Under the pieces are notes generated by a model, which saw only the letters and a list, made by a program, of their open reading frames with translations, ran no database searches and had not been told where the DNA came from. Source: URNF01 sp045649855 (lineage in GTDB: Bacteria; Bacillota; Clostridia; Oscillospirales; Acutalibacteraceae). Taken from it: a stretch of DNA of 18,354 bases. Location of the stretch: NCBI GenBank assembly GCA_045649855.1, contig JAZRQN010000068.1, positions 1 through 18,354 on the forward strand, in the 5' to 3' direction. The translations under genes and the position numbers were made by a program. Positions 5,726 through 13,793 of this stretch are shown piece by piece. Every line of letters begins with the position of its first letter. Positions within the stretch are counted from its first letter, which is position 1.

Positions 5726-5959
5726 TTATTCTTCGATAGCCACTTCAGTGTCGATGATGTCTTCTTCCGAAAGAACATCTTCCTCTTCTTCATCATCACA
5801 GCAGTCAAAAGACATACAGGTACATTCGGCATCTTTTTCTGCCAGCGCACGCTTTTTACGCGCTTTGGCACGAAGCAACAGAATCGCCACCGTCGCGAGA
5901 GAAGCCGCAACCGCCACTGCAATCACGATCAGCCAAGGCGTAGCATTTTTGTTTTTCAT
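5726..5959 (-). CDS. Small single-pass membrane protein with Cys-rich acidic tail
   Basis: The product has 77 residues: a short N-terminus, one hydrophobic helix (about 8-29, PWLIVIAVAVAASLATVAILLL), a basic stop-transfer patch (RAKARKKR, 30-37), and an acidic tail with four cysteines (C46, C48, C53, C54) and runs of Glu/Asp. The positive patch predicts that the tail faces the cytosol. ATG at 5957-5959 is chosen because GGAGG (5968-5972) lies 8 bases before it; the in-frame GTG at 5966-5968 overlaps that ribosome binding site. It is the last gene of the operon, 72 bases after ftsH, and may be co-expressed with it. I do not recognise a family. The clustered cysteines could bind a metal or form disulfides, but this is only inference. 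Confidence 0.75.
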   Translation of the reverse strand: MKNKNATPWLIVIAVAVAASLATVAILLLRAKARKKRALAEKDAECTCMSFDCCDDEEEEDVLSEEDIIDTEVAIEE

Positions 5960-6031
5960 CAGGAGCACCTCCGATAAACATAGATACTGTTTTATCCTAT
6001 GCGAGTATTATAACGCATTTATCCGAAAATG

Positions 6032-7969
6032 TCAATTTTCAGCAGAAATTTCCATTTCGGTTTCAGTCTGTTCGCCATCCATAAGCTTCTTGAACTCATC
6101 GCCGTCCATTTTCTCATGTTCCAACAGGTATTCAGCAACCGCTTTGAGTTTATCCATATTCTCAGACAATTTCTCTTCCGCCTGCTTATAAGCGTCCGTA
6201 ATGATCTTCTCAATCTCGTTATCAATACGAGCGGCAATCTCTTCGGAATAGTTGCGCGTTCTGCCAAAATCACGGCCAAGGAAGATTTCATCCGAATCAG
6301 AAGAACCAAACATAATCGGGCCGAGCGTATCGCTCATACCGTATTTGGTAACCATACTGCGAGCAGTATCGGTCGCACGTTCAATATCGTTAGAAGCACC
6401 CGTCGAAATGTCGCTGAGGGTCAGCGCTTCCGCCACACGTCCGCCAAGCAACACCTGCAGATCTTCCAGCATCTCTTTCTTGGAACGGTAAGAACGATCG
6501 TGTTCGGGCAAGCTCATCGTAAAGCCACCTGCCATACCGCGCGGAATGATCGAAATCTGGTGAACGGGATCCTGCGTGGGACAGAAATAGGTAACAACCG
6601 CATGACCTGCTTCATGATAAGCGGTCAGTTTGCGCTCTGCATCCGTCTGCTTATGACTGCGTTTTTCGGTACCTACCACCACTTTCACAGTGGCTTCTCC
6701 GATTTCTTCCATCGTAATCGCATGTAACGATTTACGCGCCGCCAACAGTGCGGCTTCGTTGAGCAGATTTTCCAGATCCGCACCCGTAAAACCTGCAGTG
6801 GATTTTGCAACGGTAGACAGTTCGACATCGGGAGCGAGCGGTTTCCCTTTCGCGTGTACCTTGAGGATTTCCTCACGACCTTTTACGTCGGGATAATTGA
6901 CAACCACCTGACGGTCAAAACGACCCGGGCGCAACAAAGCGCGATCCAAAACGTCGGGGCGGTTGGTCGCCGCAATAATGATAATGCCTTGATTTTCTCC
7001 AAAGCCATCCATCTCCACCAGCAACTGGTTGAGGGTCTGTTCGCGCTCGTCGTGGCCGCCGCCAAGGCCCGTGCCTCTCTGTCTGCCGACAGCATCGATT
7101 TCGTCGATAAAGATGATACACGGTGCGTTTTTCTTCGCTTGTTCAAACAAATCACGCACACGGGAAGCGCCCACGCCAACATACATTTCCACGAAATCAG
7201 AGCCGGACATAGAGAAGAACGGAACGCCTGCCTCCCCTGCTACTGCACGGGCCAGCAAGGTTTTACCGGTACCGGGAGGGCCCACCAACAAAACGCCCTT
7301 GGGCACTCTGGCGCCCAAATCCTGAAACTTCTTGGGAGCTTTCAAAAACTCGACCATCTCGCTGAGTTCTTCTTTCTCCTCATCGGCACCTGCCACATCA
7401 TCAAACGTGGTATGGCGACGATCTTCCGCCGAGTTCTTCATACGCATCTTGCCAAAACCGAGCATTTTGGAACCATCCATACCGGACAGCGAACGGCGCA
7501 TCATAAACCACATGATCACAAAGAACACAATGATCAAAATGGTCGGCAGTAAGCTGACGATCCAAGGCGTTTCTTTGATCGGCTTGTAATCGTATTTGAC
7601 GTTATTATCGGGGTTATCATCCATATTCGCTTCGTCCACCAGTGTTTGCACCTGATCGACGAACAGGCTGACATTCGGGACGGTATAGGTCAAAACATCC
7701 TGATCGTCCGTTTTACCGTCTTGATTAACGTCTTTTCTGACATCTTCACGTAACAGAAGGTTCAACGTACCTTCACCAAGGTCCAAGCTGAACTCCTCCA
7801 CCTGATTTTGTTCAAAATACGCGATATATTCAGAATACTGCTTATCGCCATTTTTTGCACCGCCTGCGCCGCCTAACAGCGCCCACAGCAACACAAAAAA
7901 CACCAGCGGTATCACGATCATCGCGATAATACTGAGGGCGGATCTTCCGCCGTTCTTCTTAGGTTCCAC
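6032..7969 (-). CDS. ftsH: ATP-dependent zinc metalloprotease FtsH
   Basis: This membrane AAA protease degrades misfolded membrane proteins and some regulators. Numbering from the GTG start: TM1 about 11-34, an external domain about 35-135, TM2 about 136-157, AAA module with Walker A GPPGTGKT (230-237), Walker B IIFIDE (285-290) and arginine-rich second region of homology LLRPGRFDR, then the zinc site HEAGH (452-456) with Asp about 528 (GASND) as third ligand. The length of 645 residues is normal. The external domain contains an EF-hand-like loop (80-91), which is unusual. Start choice: AAAGGAG (7978-7984) is only 2 bases from ATG 7973-7975 but 8 bases from the in-frame GTG 7967-7969, so the GTG is preferred; the ATG form would be 647 residues. 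It lies 39 bases after hpt in the tilS-hpt-ftsH order. Confidence 0.96.
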   Translation of the reverse strand: MEPKKNGGRSALSIIAMIVIPLVFFVLLWALLGGAGGAKNGDKQYSEYIAYFEQNQVEEFSLDLGEGTLNLLLREDVRKDVNQDGKTDDQDVLTYTVPNVSLFVDQVQTLVDEANMDDNPDNNVKYDYKPIKETPWIVSLLPTILIIVFFVIMWFMMRRSLSGMDGSKMLGFGKMRMKNSAEDRRHTTFDDVAGADEEKEELSEMVEFLKAPKKFQDLGARVPKGVLLVGPPGTGKTLLARAVAGEAGVPFFSMSGSDFVEMYVGVGASRVRDLFEQAKKNAPCIIFIDEIDAVGRQRGTGLGGGHDEREQTLNQLLVEMDGFGENQGIIIIAATNRPDVLDRALLRPGRFDRQVVVNYPDVKGREEILKVHAKGKPLAPDVELSTVAKSTAGFTGADLENLLNEAALLAARKSLHAITMEEIGEATVKVVVGTEKRSHKQTDAERKLTAYHEAGHAVVTYFCPTQDPVHQISIIPRGMAGGFTMSLPEHDRSYRSKKEMLEDLQVLLGGRVAEALTLSDISTGASNDIERATDTARSMVTKYGMSDTLGPIMFGSSDSDEIFLGRDFGRTRNYSEEIAARIDNEIEKIITDAYKQAEEKLSENMDKLKAVAEYLLEHEKMDGDEFKKLMDGEQTETEMEISAEN

Positions 7970-7977
7970 GGTCATAG

Positions 7978-7984
7978 CTCCTTT
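7978..7984 (-). promoter_or_regulatory. Ribosome binding site that decides the ftsH start
   Basis: AAAGGAG in minus-strand sense. Spacing to the first ATG is 2 bases, too short for efficient initiation, and to the GTG two codons later 8 bases, which is optimal. Confidence 0.6.
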
Positions 7985-8008
7985 TGTTGTTCCACTCGGA
8001 ACGTGTAA

Positions 8009-8554
8009 TCATTTTTCGTAAACTTCTCGTTTTAGTGCACCGATATACGGCAAGTTGCGGTAGTATTCCGCATAATCCAATCCATAACCGACGATGAACT
8101 TATCATCCACTTGAGCACCGATATAATCTGCATAAACTTCCGCTTTACGACGTTCGGGTTTATCCAACAACGTACACAGGCGGATGCTGGCAGGATTTCG
8201 AGCAGCAAGTGTTTTCAGCAGGAAAGACAGTGTATTGCCGGAGTCGAGAATATCTTCAACCACCAACAGATCTTTCCCTTCCAAGGATTGATCCAAATCC
8301 TTGAGAATACGCACTTCGCCCGAACTCTTGGTATCGCTTCCATAACTGGAAACGGACAAAAAGTCAATCTTGCACGGTATGGTGATCTTACGCATCAGAT
8401 CCGCCATAAAAATCAACGAACCTTTCAGCACGCTCACCAGCAACAAGTTTTTATCTTTATAATCCTCATTGATCTGTGCGGCGATACGGCTGGTTATCTC
8501 CGCAAGTTGTTCTTCCGTAAACAGGATTTCCTCAACATCATTATGCATACTCAC
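8009..8554 (-). CDS. hpt: Hypoxanthine(-guanine) phosphoribosyltransferase
   Basis: This cytosolic purine-salvage enzyme joins hypoxanthine (and usually guanine) to PRPP to give IMP or GMP. The 181-residue product has the usual length. Signature parts: the KG dipeptide in VSVLKGSLIFMADL (40-53), the flexible-loop SSYGSDT (69-75), the PRPP-binding motif VVEDILDSGNT (98-108) with the two acidic residues, and the C-terminal FIVGYGLDYAEYYRNLPYIG that holds the base. The GTG at 8552-8554 is chosen because GGAGG lies 9 bases before it; an ATG two codons later is possible but badly spaced. It overlaps the tilS end by 14 bases, suggesting translational coupling, and precedes ftsH, the classic tilS-hpt-ftsH order of Firmicutes. 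Confidence 0.95.
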   Translation of the reverse strand: MSMHNDVEEILFTEEQLAEITSRIAAQINEDYKDKNLLLVSVLKGSLIFMADLMRKITIPCKIDFLSVSSYGSDTKSSGEVRILKDLDQSLEGKDLLVVEDILDSGNTLSFLLKTLAARNPASIRLCTLLDKPERRKAEVYADYIGAQVDDKFIVGYGLDYAEYYRNLPYIGALKREVYEK

Positions 8555-9950
8555 AGCTTTTTTCCTCCTTTATGTTTTCCGTCGGACAGAGTAATAATAC
8601 GCGTTTGGTCTGTGCATCCAATCGCACACGCTCATCGCAAGAAAATCCTGCAATCAAAGCGATGCCGCATTGATCGCACACAATCGGCACTTTTGCACGT
8701 TCTAAAACCGGTACATGCTGTTCGTTAAAATATTTTTTCAAACTTTTCCCAACGCCTCCGACCGGATGAAACGCATCGCCTGCTTTACGCTGACGAACCA
8801 CCGTATCGGATGACAGTTTATCATAATCACATGTATATTTTAAGACATTTTTGTAAACTTTTTCGATAGCATCATATTCCGATTTCGACAGACATCTCAC
8901 CGTGTAGGAACGTCCTACGATTTCTACGGTTCGCCCTACTTCCAACAGCATCTCAAAATACGGCGTTTCCATAGGTTGCACGCCGCATTGCAACGCGATA
9001 TCCCGCGCATCCACCGTTACCGTAACGTCGCCCGGTATCTGCACCGCACCGCCTTTTCCCAACAATGCCTGCTCTGCCAAAAGAACGTGCTTTTCCGCAG
9101 GATCGGCGCCTTTTGACTCCATCAACTGTTTCAACGCACGGCGTCTGATCGGCGGCGGTGCATCCAAAAAGGCATCCCGTTCGTATCGATCTTCACCGCA
9201 CTGCGCCTCATTCAGCAATCGCCTTGCCGCATCATCCATAAACGAATCGTCTTCACGCAGTTGCGCCGTCATACGCGTACAAGCATCCACCACACGCGGA
9301 TTGATTGCTTTTAAGTGCGGAATCACTTCACAGCGGATACGATTTCGGCTGTACGCAATATCCGTATTGGTACTGTCGGTTACAAACGCAATCTGCTGAT
9401 CCGCACAATATTGTTCAACGTCTTCCCTGCTGCAAGACAAAATCGGACGGATAATGTTGCCGTTTTGCGCGTTGATGCCGCACAAGCCGTGCAATCCGCT
9501 CCCTCTGGTCAGATGCAGCAGAACTGTTTCCAACTGATCGTCTGCGGTATGTGCCGTAGCAATATACCGAAACCCATATTGCAGACGCAACTGTTCAAAA
9601 AAAGCATAGCGCACGCGGCGGCCCGCTTGTTCAACGGTTTCACCCGGCAACATATTTTCCATCAGACGAATCCGCAACGTTTCCTGCTGAATTCCAAGCG
9701 TTTCACATTGACGAGCCACAAATTCCGCATCGCGGTCCGCTTCACTGTCGCGCAGGCCGTGGTGTACGTGTGCAACCATCAACCGAAACGGCAATACGCG
9801 GCGCACCGCTTGCAGTGCATACAACAACGCCATCGAATCCGCGCCGCCCGATACAGCAGCAATCACGCCGTCGTTCTCATTAAGCGACAAGGTTCGCAAA
9901 AACCGCTCGGTGGTGGCTTGAAGCAAACATTCCTGCATACCGTTATCCAT
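8541..9950 (-). CDS. tilS: tRNA(Ile)-lysidine synthase
   Basis: TilS uses ATP and lysine to convert C34 of the CAU-anticodon tRNA-Ile2 to lysidine, switching both its codon (AUA) and charging from Met to Ile. The product is 469 residues, typical of the long form. Motifs: PP-loop SGGADS (34-39), VAHVHHGLRDSEADRDAEFV, and ATAHTADDQLETVLLHLTRGSGLHGLCGI in the N-terminal ATPase domain; then the TilS substrate-binding region and a C-terminal domain (QRKAGDAFHPVGGVGKSLKKYFNEQHVP). ATG at 9948-9950 is chosen because longer readings extend into dnaB in another frame and lose similarity; the start overlaps the dnaB stop by 8 bases (ATGGATAA), consistent with coupling. A possible substrate tRNA is in the same window at 1044-1120. 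Confidence 0.94.
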   Translation of the reverse strand: MDNGMQECLLQATTERFLRTLSLNENDGVIAAVSGGADSMALLYALQAVRRVLPFRLMVAHVHHGLRDSEADRDAEFVARQCETLGIQQETLRIRLMENMLPGETVEQAGRRVRYAFFEQLRLQYGFRYIATAHTADDQLETVLLHLTRGSGLHGLCGINAQNGNIIRPILSCSREDVEQYCADQQIAFVTDSTNTDIAYSRNRIRCEVIPHLKAINPRVVDACTRMTAQLREDDSFMDDAARRLLNEAQCGEDRYERDAFLDAPPPIRRRALKQLMESKGADPAEKHVLLAEQALLGKGGAVQIPGDVTVTVDARDIALQCGVQPMETPYFEMLLEVGRTVEIVGRSYTVRCLSKSEYDAIEKVYKNVLKYTCDYDKLSSDTVVRQRKAGDAFHPVGGVGKSLKKYFNEQHVPVLERAKVPIVCDQCGIALIAGFSCDERVRLDAQTKRVLLLCPTENIKEEKSCEYA

Positions 9951-11307
9951 CCTGACGATTCTCAACAGCAAGGAACTGGGTGAATTCGCCCTGCCATGCA
10001 AGCGGAACGGTACCAAGTTCACCGTGGCGGTTTTTCGCCACAATGATTTCGGACGTATTCTGGGAGACCGCAGACGGATCTTCCTGCTGATTGCTGTAGT
10101 AGCCCTCACGATAGATGAACAACACCTGGTCGGCATCCTGTTCGATAGAACCGGATTCGCGCAGGTCGGAAAGTCCGGGTTTATGACTGCCGCCCTGTTT
10201 TTCGGGAGCACGGGACAACTGTGCCGCAACCATAATCGGCACATCCAGTTCTTTCGCCATAATCTTCAGACTTCTGGTGATCTCACTGACTTCCTGTGCA
10301 CGATTGTCCGTCTTTTTCGCACTGTGCATCAACTGCAAATAGTCGACCACCACGAAACCAAGATTTTTCAAACGGCGCAACCGCGCTTTCATCTCGGGAA
10401 CGGTAATGTCTGCAGTATCATCCAGATACATCGGCGCTTTACACAGTGCGCTGGATGCAGTGGCAATACGCGTCCATTCATCCGCAGACAACACACCGGT
10501 ACGCAGGTTCTTACTGGGAACGCGTGCTTCAGAAGACAACAAACGGTTGACCATCTGTTCACGGGACATTTCCAAGTTAAACACGGCTACCGTGCGGTTT
10601 TGCAGCACCGCAACATTTCGTGCAATATTCATAATAAAACTGGTTTTACCCATACCGGGACGCGCACCGACAATGATCAAGTCGGAACGGTTCAAACCCG
10701 TGGTTACGGCATCCAACGTAGAAATACCGCTGGGAATACCCACGTATTTACCGCGCTCACTGGAGTTGAGTTTCGTATACATCTCATAGTTGCTGGCGAT
10801 AACCTCACTGATATGCACCAGACCGCCCGTTTGTTTTCCCTGGCGGATGGCGTAAATCTTTTGCTCGGCAGATTCCAGCAAATCATCCGCTTGTGCGGTC
10901 GGATCCATTGCATCGCTGATAATTTCACGGGACGCAACGATCAACTGACGTGTATCAAACTTTTCACGCACGATTTTGATATAGTTGGGCAGGTTCGGGA
11001 TAAAAGGAACCGTTTGCGCCAACTTCAGCAAGTACGCTTTTCCCTCTTCACCGGCAAAGAAGCCTTGTGATTTGAGCGATTCCAACACCGTAACGAAGTC
11101 GATGGTGCGGTTTTCGTTCATCTTTTCGCTCATCACGCGATAGATAGACTGATGCTCGGGCAGGTAAAAATGCTCTACACGCAACGATTCCATTACCTGG
11201 TTGATACTTTGCGGCTCCACTAAAATCGCGCCCAAAACCGCTTGTTCGGCTTCTAAACTATACGGCAATCCCAAGCCGTCCCCGATATGTAAAGTTTCTT
11301 CGGCCAT
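9943..11307 (-). CDS. dnaB: Replicative DNA helicase DnaB
   Basis: This hexameric 5'-3' helicase unwinds DNA at the replication fork and recruits primase. The 454-residue product has the normal length. The N-terminal domain (about 13-115, starting LPYSLEAEQAVLGAIL) binds primase; after a linker, the RecA-like domain begins near GIPSGISTLDAVTTGL with Walker A GARPGMGKT (214-222), the Walker B strand VVDYLQLM, and the DnaB signatures EISRSLK-like (SEITRSLKIMAKEL) and SDLRESGSIEQDAD. GGAGG precedes the ATG by 8 bases. It follows rplI by 20 bases; gdpP-rplI-dnaB is a well-known Firmicutes cluster. It overlaps tilS by 8 bases. The gene corresponds to Bacillus dnaC. Confidence 0.97.
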   Translation of the reverse strand: MAEETLHIGDGLGLPYSLEAEQAVLGAILVEPQSINQVMESLRVEHFYLPEHQSIYRVMSEKMNENRTIDFVTVLESLKSQGFFAGEEGKAYLLKLAQTVPFIPNLPNYIKIVREKFDTRQLIVASREIISDAMDPTAQADDLLESAEQKIYAIRQGKQTGGLVHISEVIASNYEMYTKLNSSERGKYVGIPSGISTLDAVTTGLNRSDLIIVGARPGMGKTSFIMNIARNVAVLQNRTVAVFNLEMSREQMVNRLLSSEARVPSKNLRTGVLSADEWTRIATASSALCKAPMYLDDTADITVPEMKARLRRLKNLGFVVVDYLQLMHSAKKTDNRAQEVSEITRSLKIMAKELDVPIMVAAQLSRAPEKQGGSHKPGLSDLRESGSIEQDADQVLFIYREGYYSNQQEDPSAVSQNTSEIIVAKNRHGELGTVPLAWQGEFTQFLAVENRQDG

Positions 11308-11327
11308 ACTAACGACCTCCCTTTGAT

Positions 11328-11768
11328 TTACTCCGCAACGCTCACCGTAATTTTCGCGGTAACTCCTTGATGCAGTTTGATCTCTACTTCGTAATCACCA
11401 AACGCTTTGATGTCATTCATTACGATCTTGCGTTTATCCAATTCTAAACCAAACTTCTTGTTGACTTCTTCTGCGATTTCCTTACTGGTAACCGAACCAA
11501 ACAATTTGCCGCTTTGACCGGCTTTTGCGTGGATGGTCAAGCCCTTGCCCTGCAACTGCTTTTTCGCGTCTTCCGCTTTTTGTTTCAACTGTGCAGCATG
11601 GAATTTCACCGATTCCTCTTTGTTACGAAATTCGTTCATTGCCTGCGCATCCGCTTCGATTGCCAGGTTGCGCGGAAACAGGAAATTACGAGCATATCCG
11701 TCCGAAACGTTCACCAATTCGCCCGCTTTACCCTGTCCTTTTACGTCTTGTTTCAAAATAACTTTCAT
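11328..11768 (-). CDS. rplI: 50S ribosomal protein L9
   Basis: L9 binds 23S rRNA near the L1 stalk base and extends outward on the 50S subunit; it helps maintain reading frame. The 146-residue product shows the conserved N-domain MKVILKQDVKGQGKAGELVNVSDGYARNFL, with FPRNLAIEAD after it, a long connecting helix (about 45-75) and the C-domain (KLFGSVTSKEIAEEVNKKFGLELDKRKIVM, ending GVTAKITVSV). GAGG lies about 10 bases before the ATG. It sits between gdpP (28 bases) and dnaB (20 bases). Confidence 0.97.
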   Translation of the reverse strand: MKVILKQDVKGQGKAGELVNVSDGYARNFLFPRNLAIEADAQAMNEFRNKEESVKFHAAQLKQKAEDAKKQLQGKGLTIHAKAGQSGKLFGSVTSKEIAEEVNKKFGLELDKRKIVMNDIKAFGDYEVEIKLHQGVTAKITVSVAE

Positions 11769-11796
11769 GAGTATTCATCCTCTCAATATAATCGTT

Positions 11797-13758
11797 TTAT
11801 TGTTGCGTATTTTTCAAATACTCGTCAATAGCTGTTTTCAGTTGTGCAATCGCAGTCTCCGTATCTACCGAGCGCAAGAATGCACCTGCCATAGTCAGAT
11901 GACCGCCACCGTTTAGCGCTTCCATAATCAGTTGAACATTCACATCACCCAAAGAACGTGCAGAAACATTCACACCTTGATTGCTTTCCAGCAATACAAA
12001 CGAAGCGCGTATGCCCTGTATGGTCAGCAGTTCGTTTGCCGCCTGACTTGCGGCAATTCTGCTGTCGCTGTCATCCCCTACGTCTTTCGAGATCGCCATA
12101 TCGCGATACACAAATGCGCAGGAAACCAGCTCCATCTTTTTGCGGTACAATTCCATACCGGCCGCAAAAAGACTTTGCACCTTGACCGTATCCGCACCCA
12201 CTCTTCTCAAATATGCCGCCGCCTCAAAGGTTCTGGCACCTGCTTTGAGCACAAAATTGCGAGTATCCAGAATAATACCGGCGAGCAACACTTCCGCTTC
12301 CGCTTTACCGAGAGCAGGTTCGCCCATATACTGCGCCAGTTCCGCCACCATTTCCGAAGCGGATGATGCAGAAGGTTCATGATAGAACAAGACAGCGTCC
12401 TCGATACCGTTCACCATACGACGGTGATGATCCACCACTGCCACAACTTTTGCTTTTTGTAACACACGCGGTGCATCCACACGTTCGGGATGATGGGTAT
12501 CGGTAACGATCACCAAAGTGTTTTCATCTACCAGTTGTTCGGCATCAGCAGGATTCAAGAACAACGTGTCATCTATTTTGCGCAGATAGTTGACCATTTC
12601 GCTTGCCAACGTTTTTTCTTCATCCAGCACTACGTATGCGACCTTACCGCGTTTGCGTGCGAGCATCGCCAACGCCGCACCAGAACCGATACTGTCCATA
12701 TCCGAAAAAGCGTGTCCCATCACCAGCACTTCACTGCTGTTTTGAATCAGCTTATTCATAGCAGACGCCACCATACGGGTACGCACCTTCGTGCGGCGTT
12801 CCACACCTTTGGATATACCACCGTAAAAGTCGAAACCGTTTTTGGTTTTCACCGCCGCCTGATCGCCACCGCGACCAAGCGCCATTTCTAACGCCTGTGC
12901 CGCTCGCGTCGCTGCAGCAGCCATCGTTTCACCCTGTCCGACACCGATGGACAACGTGATATGGCTATGTACGCCGCAAGGCATTCCGCGAACGGAATCC
13001 AGTATTCGGAACCGCTCCTGTATCATAGCATCTAAATGGCGTTTTTCTGTCATGATCAAGAAACGGTCGCTATCATACTTTTGTAAAACCGCCGTATCTT
13101 TTCCCAGCCAATTTTCCAAAAGCACTTCCACTTCACCTGCTAACTGCATACGTTCGCGATCGCGAACGGTCGTGGAAAGTTCTTCCAAATTATCAATGAA
13201 CACAGATAACACGACGGGACGGCTTGCGACGTATTCTTCCGCAATCTGTTTGAGTCGTGTGTTATCCGCGAAATACAGCAAAACAGCGTGTTCGGCATCT
13301 TGGCTTTCCGCCGCACTGACGTACACGTTATACTTTTTACCGGCATAATCCGCGTCCAAAGCCTTCTTCTTGTAAATCTCATCAACGGTATACCCATCGA
13401 TCAGTTGAGTCAGACTTACACCGTATATATCGTTGCCTTGCAACACCTGTTCACGAAAAGCGGTATTATACCAAACAATCGCGCCGTCAGCGTTCGCTGC
13501 CACCGTCGGCAACGGAAACCGCTCCAACGCCTGACGGTTTTCACCATTCAGGCGAGCGGCAATCTTGGTGAGATATCGTTTGAAAACGAATTGAGCGCGC
13601 AGAGTAAATACGACGATCAGCACCAGCGCCAACACCGTCAGCGCCACGCCGAGATAAAACAGCCAACCTGCCACAAAATAAGCACATACCGTAAACAGCG
13701 CCAAAATACCTAACAGACAGTAAGACAGCGTATTAGCATATATGCGATTTCGTTTCAT
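11797..13758 (-). CDS. gdpP: Cyclic-di-AMP phosphodiesterase GdpP
   Basis: This membrane enzyme hydrolyses c-di-AMP to pApA and so tunes osmotic balance and beta-lactam tolerance. The product has 653 residues, usual for the family. Order: two N-terminal membrane helices (about 12-30 and 32-53), a PAS-like domain (about 85-165), a degenerate GGDEF domain (about 180-310) in which the GGDEF signature is not present, and the catalytic DHH/DHHA1 module (about 340-650). Metal ligands visible: H349, D353, D355 (GHAFSDMDSIGS), D420 (VTDTHH), H444 in VVDHHRR (442-447), D498; the DHHA1 part has NGGGHLTMAGAF. GGAGGG is placed 7 bases before the ATG. It follows rnj by 35 bases. Confidence 0.95.
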   Translation of the reverse strand: MKRNRIYANTLSYCLLGILALFTVCAYFVAGWLFYLGVALTVLALVLIVVFTLRAQFVFKRYLTKIAARLNGENRQALERFPLPTVAANADGAIVWYNTAFREQVLQGNDIYGVSLTQLIDGYTVDEIYKKKALDADYAGKKYNVYVSAAESQDAEHAVLLYFADNTRLKQIAEEYVASRPVVLSVFIDNLEELSTTVRDRERMQLAGEVEVLLENWLGKDTAVLQKYDSDRFLIMTEKRHLDAMIQERFRILDSVRGMPCGVHSHITLSIGVGQGETMAAAATRAAQALEMALGRGGDQAAVKTKNGFDFYGGISKGVERRTKVRTRMVASAMNKLIQNSSEVLVMGHAFSDMDSIGSGAALAMLARKRGKVAYVVLDEEKTLASEMVNYLRKIDDTLFLNPADAEQLVDENTLVIVTDTHHPERVDAPRVLQKAKVVAVVDHHRRMVNGIEDAVLFYHEPSASSASEMVAELAQYMGEPALGKAEAEVLLAGIILDTRNFVLKAGARTFEAAAYLRRVGADTVKVQSLFAAGMELYRKKMELVSCAFVYRDMAISKDVGDDSDSRIAASQAANELLTIQGIRASFVLLESNQGVNVSARSLGDVNVQLIMEALNGGGHLTMAGAFLRSVDTETAIAQLKTAIDEYLKNTQQ

Positions 13759-13793
13759 TCAACATCCCTCCTTACTGAAAATTCAAATTCAAC

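Noticed and set aside
9951..10244. 98-residue N-terminal extension of tilS
   Set aside because: It runs inside dnaB in another frame and has no family similarity; the ATG at 9948-9950 fits the usual TilS start.
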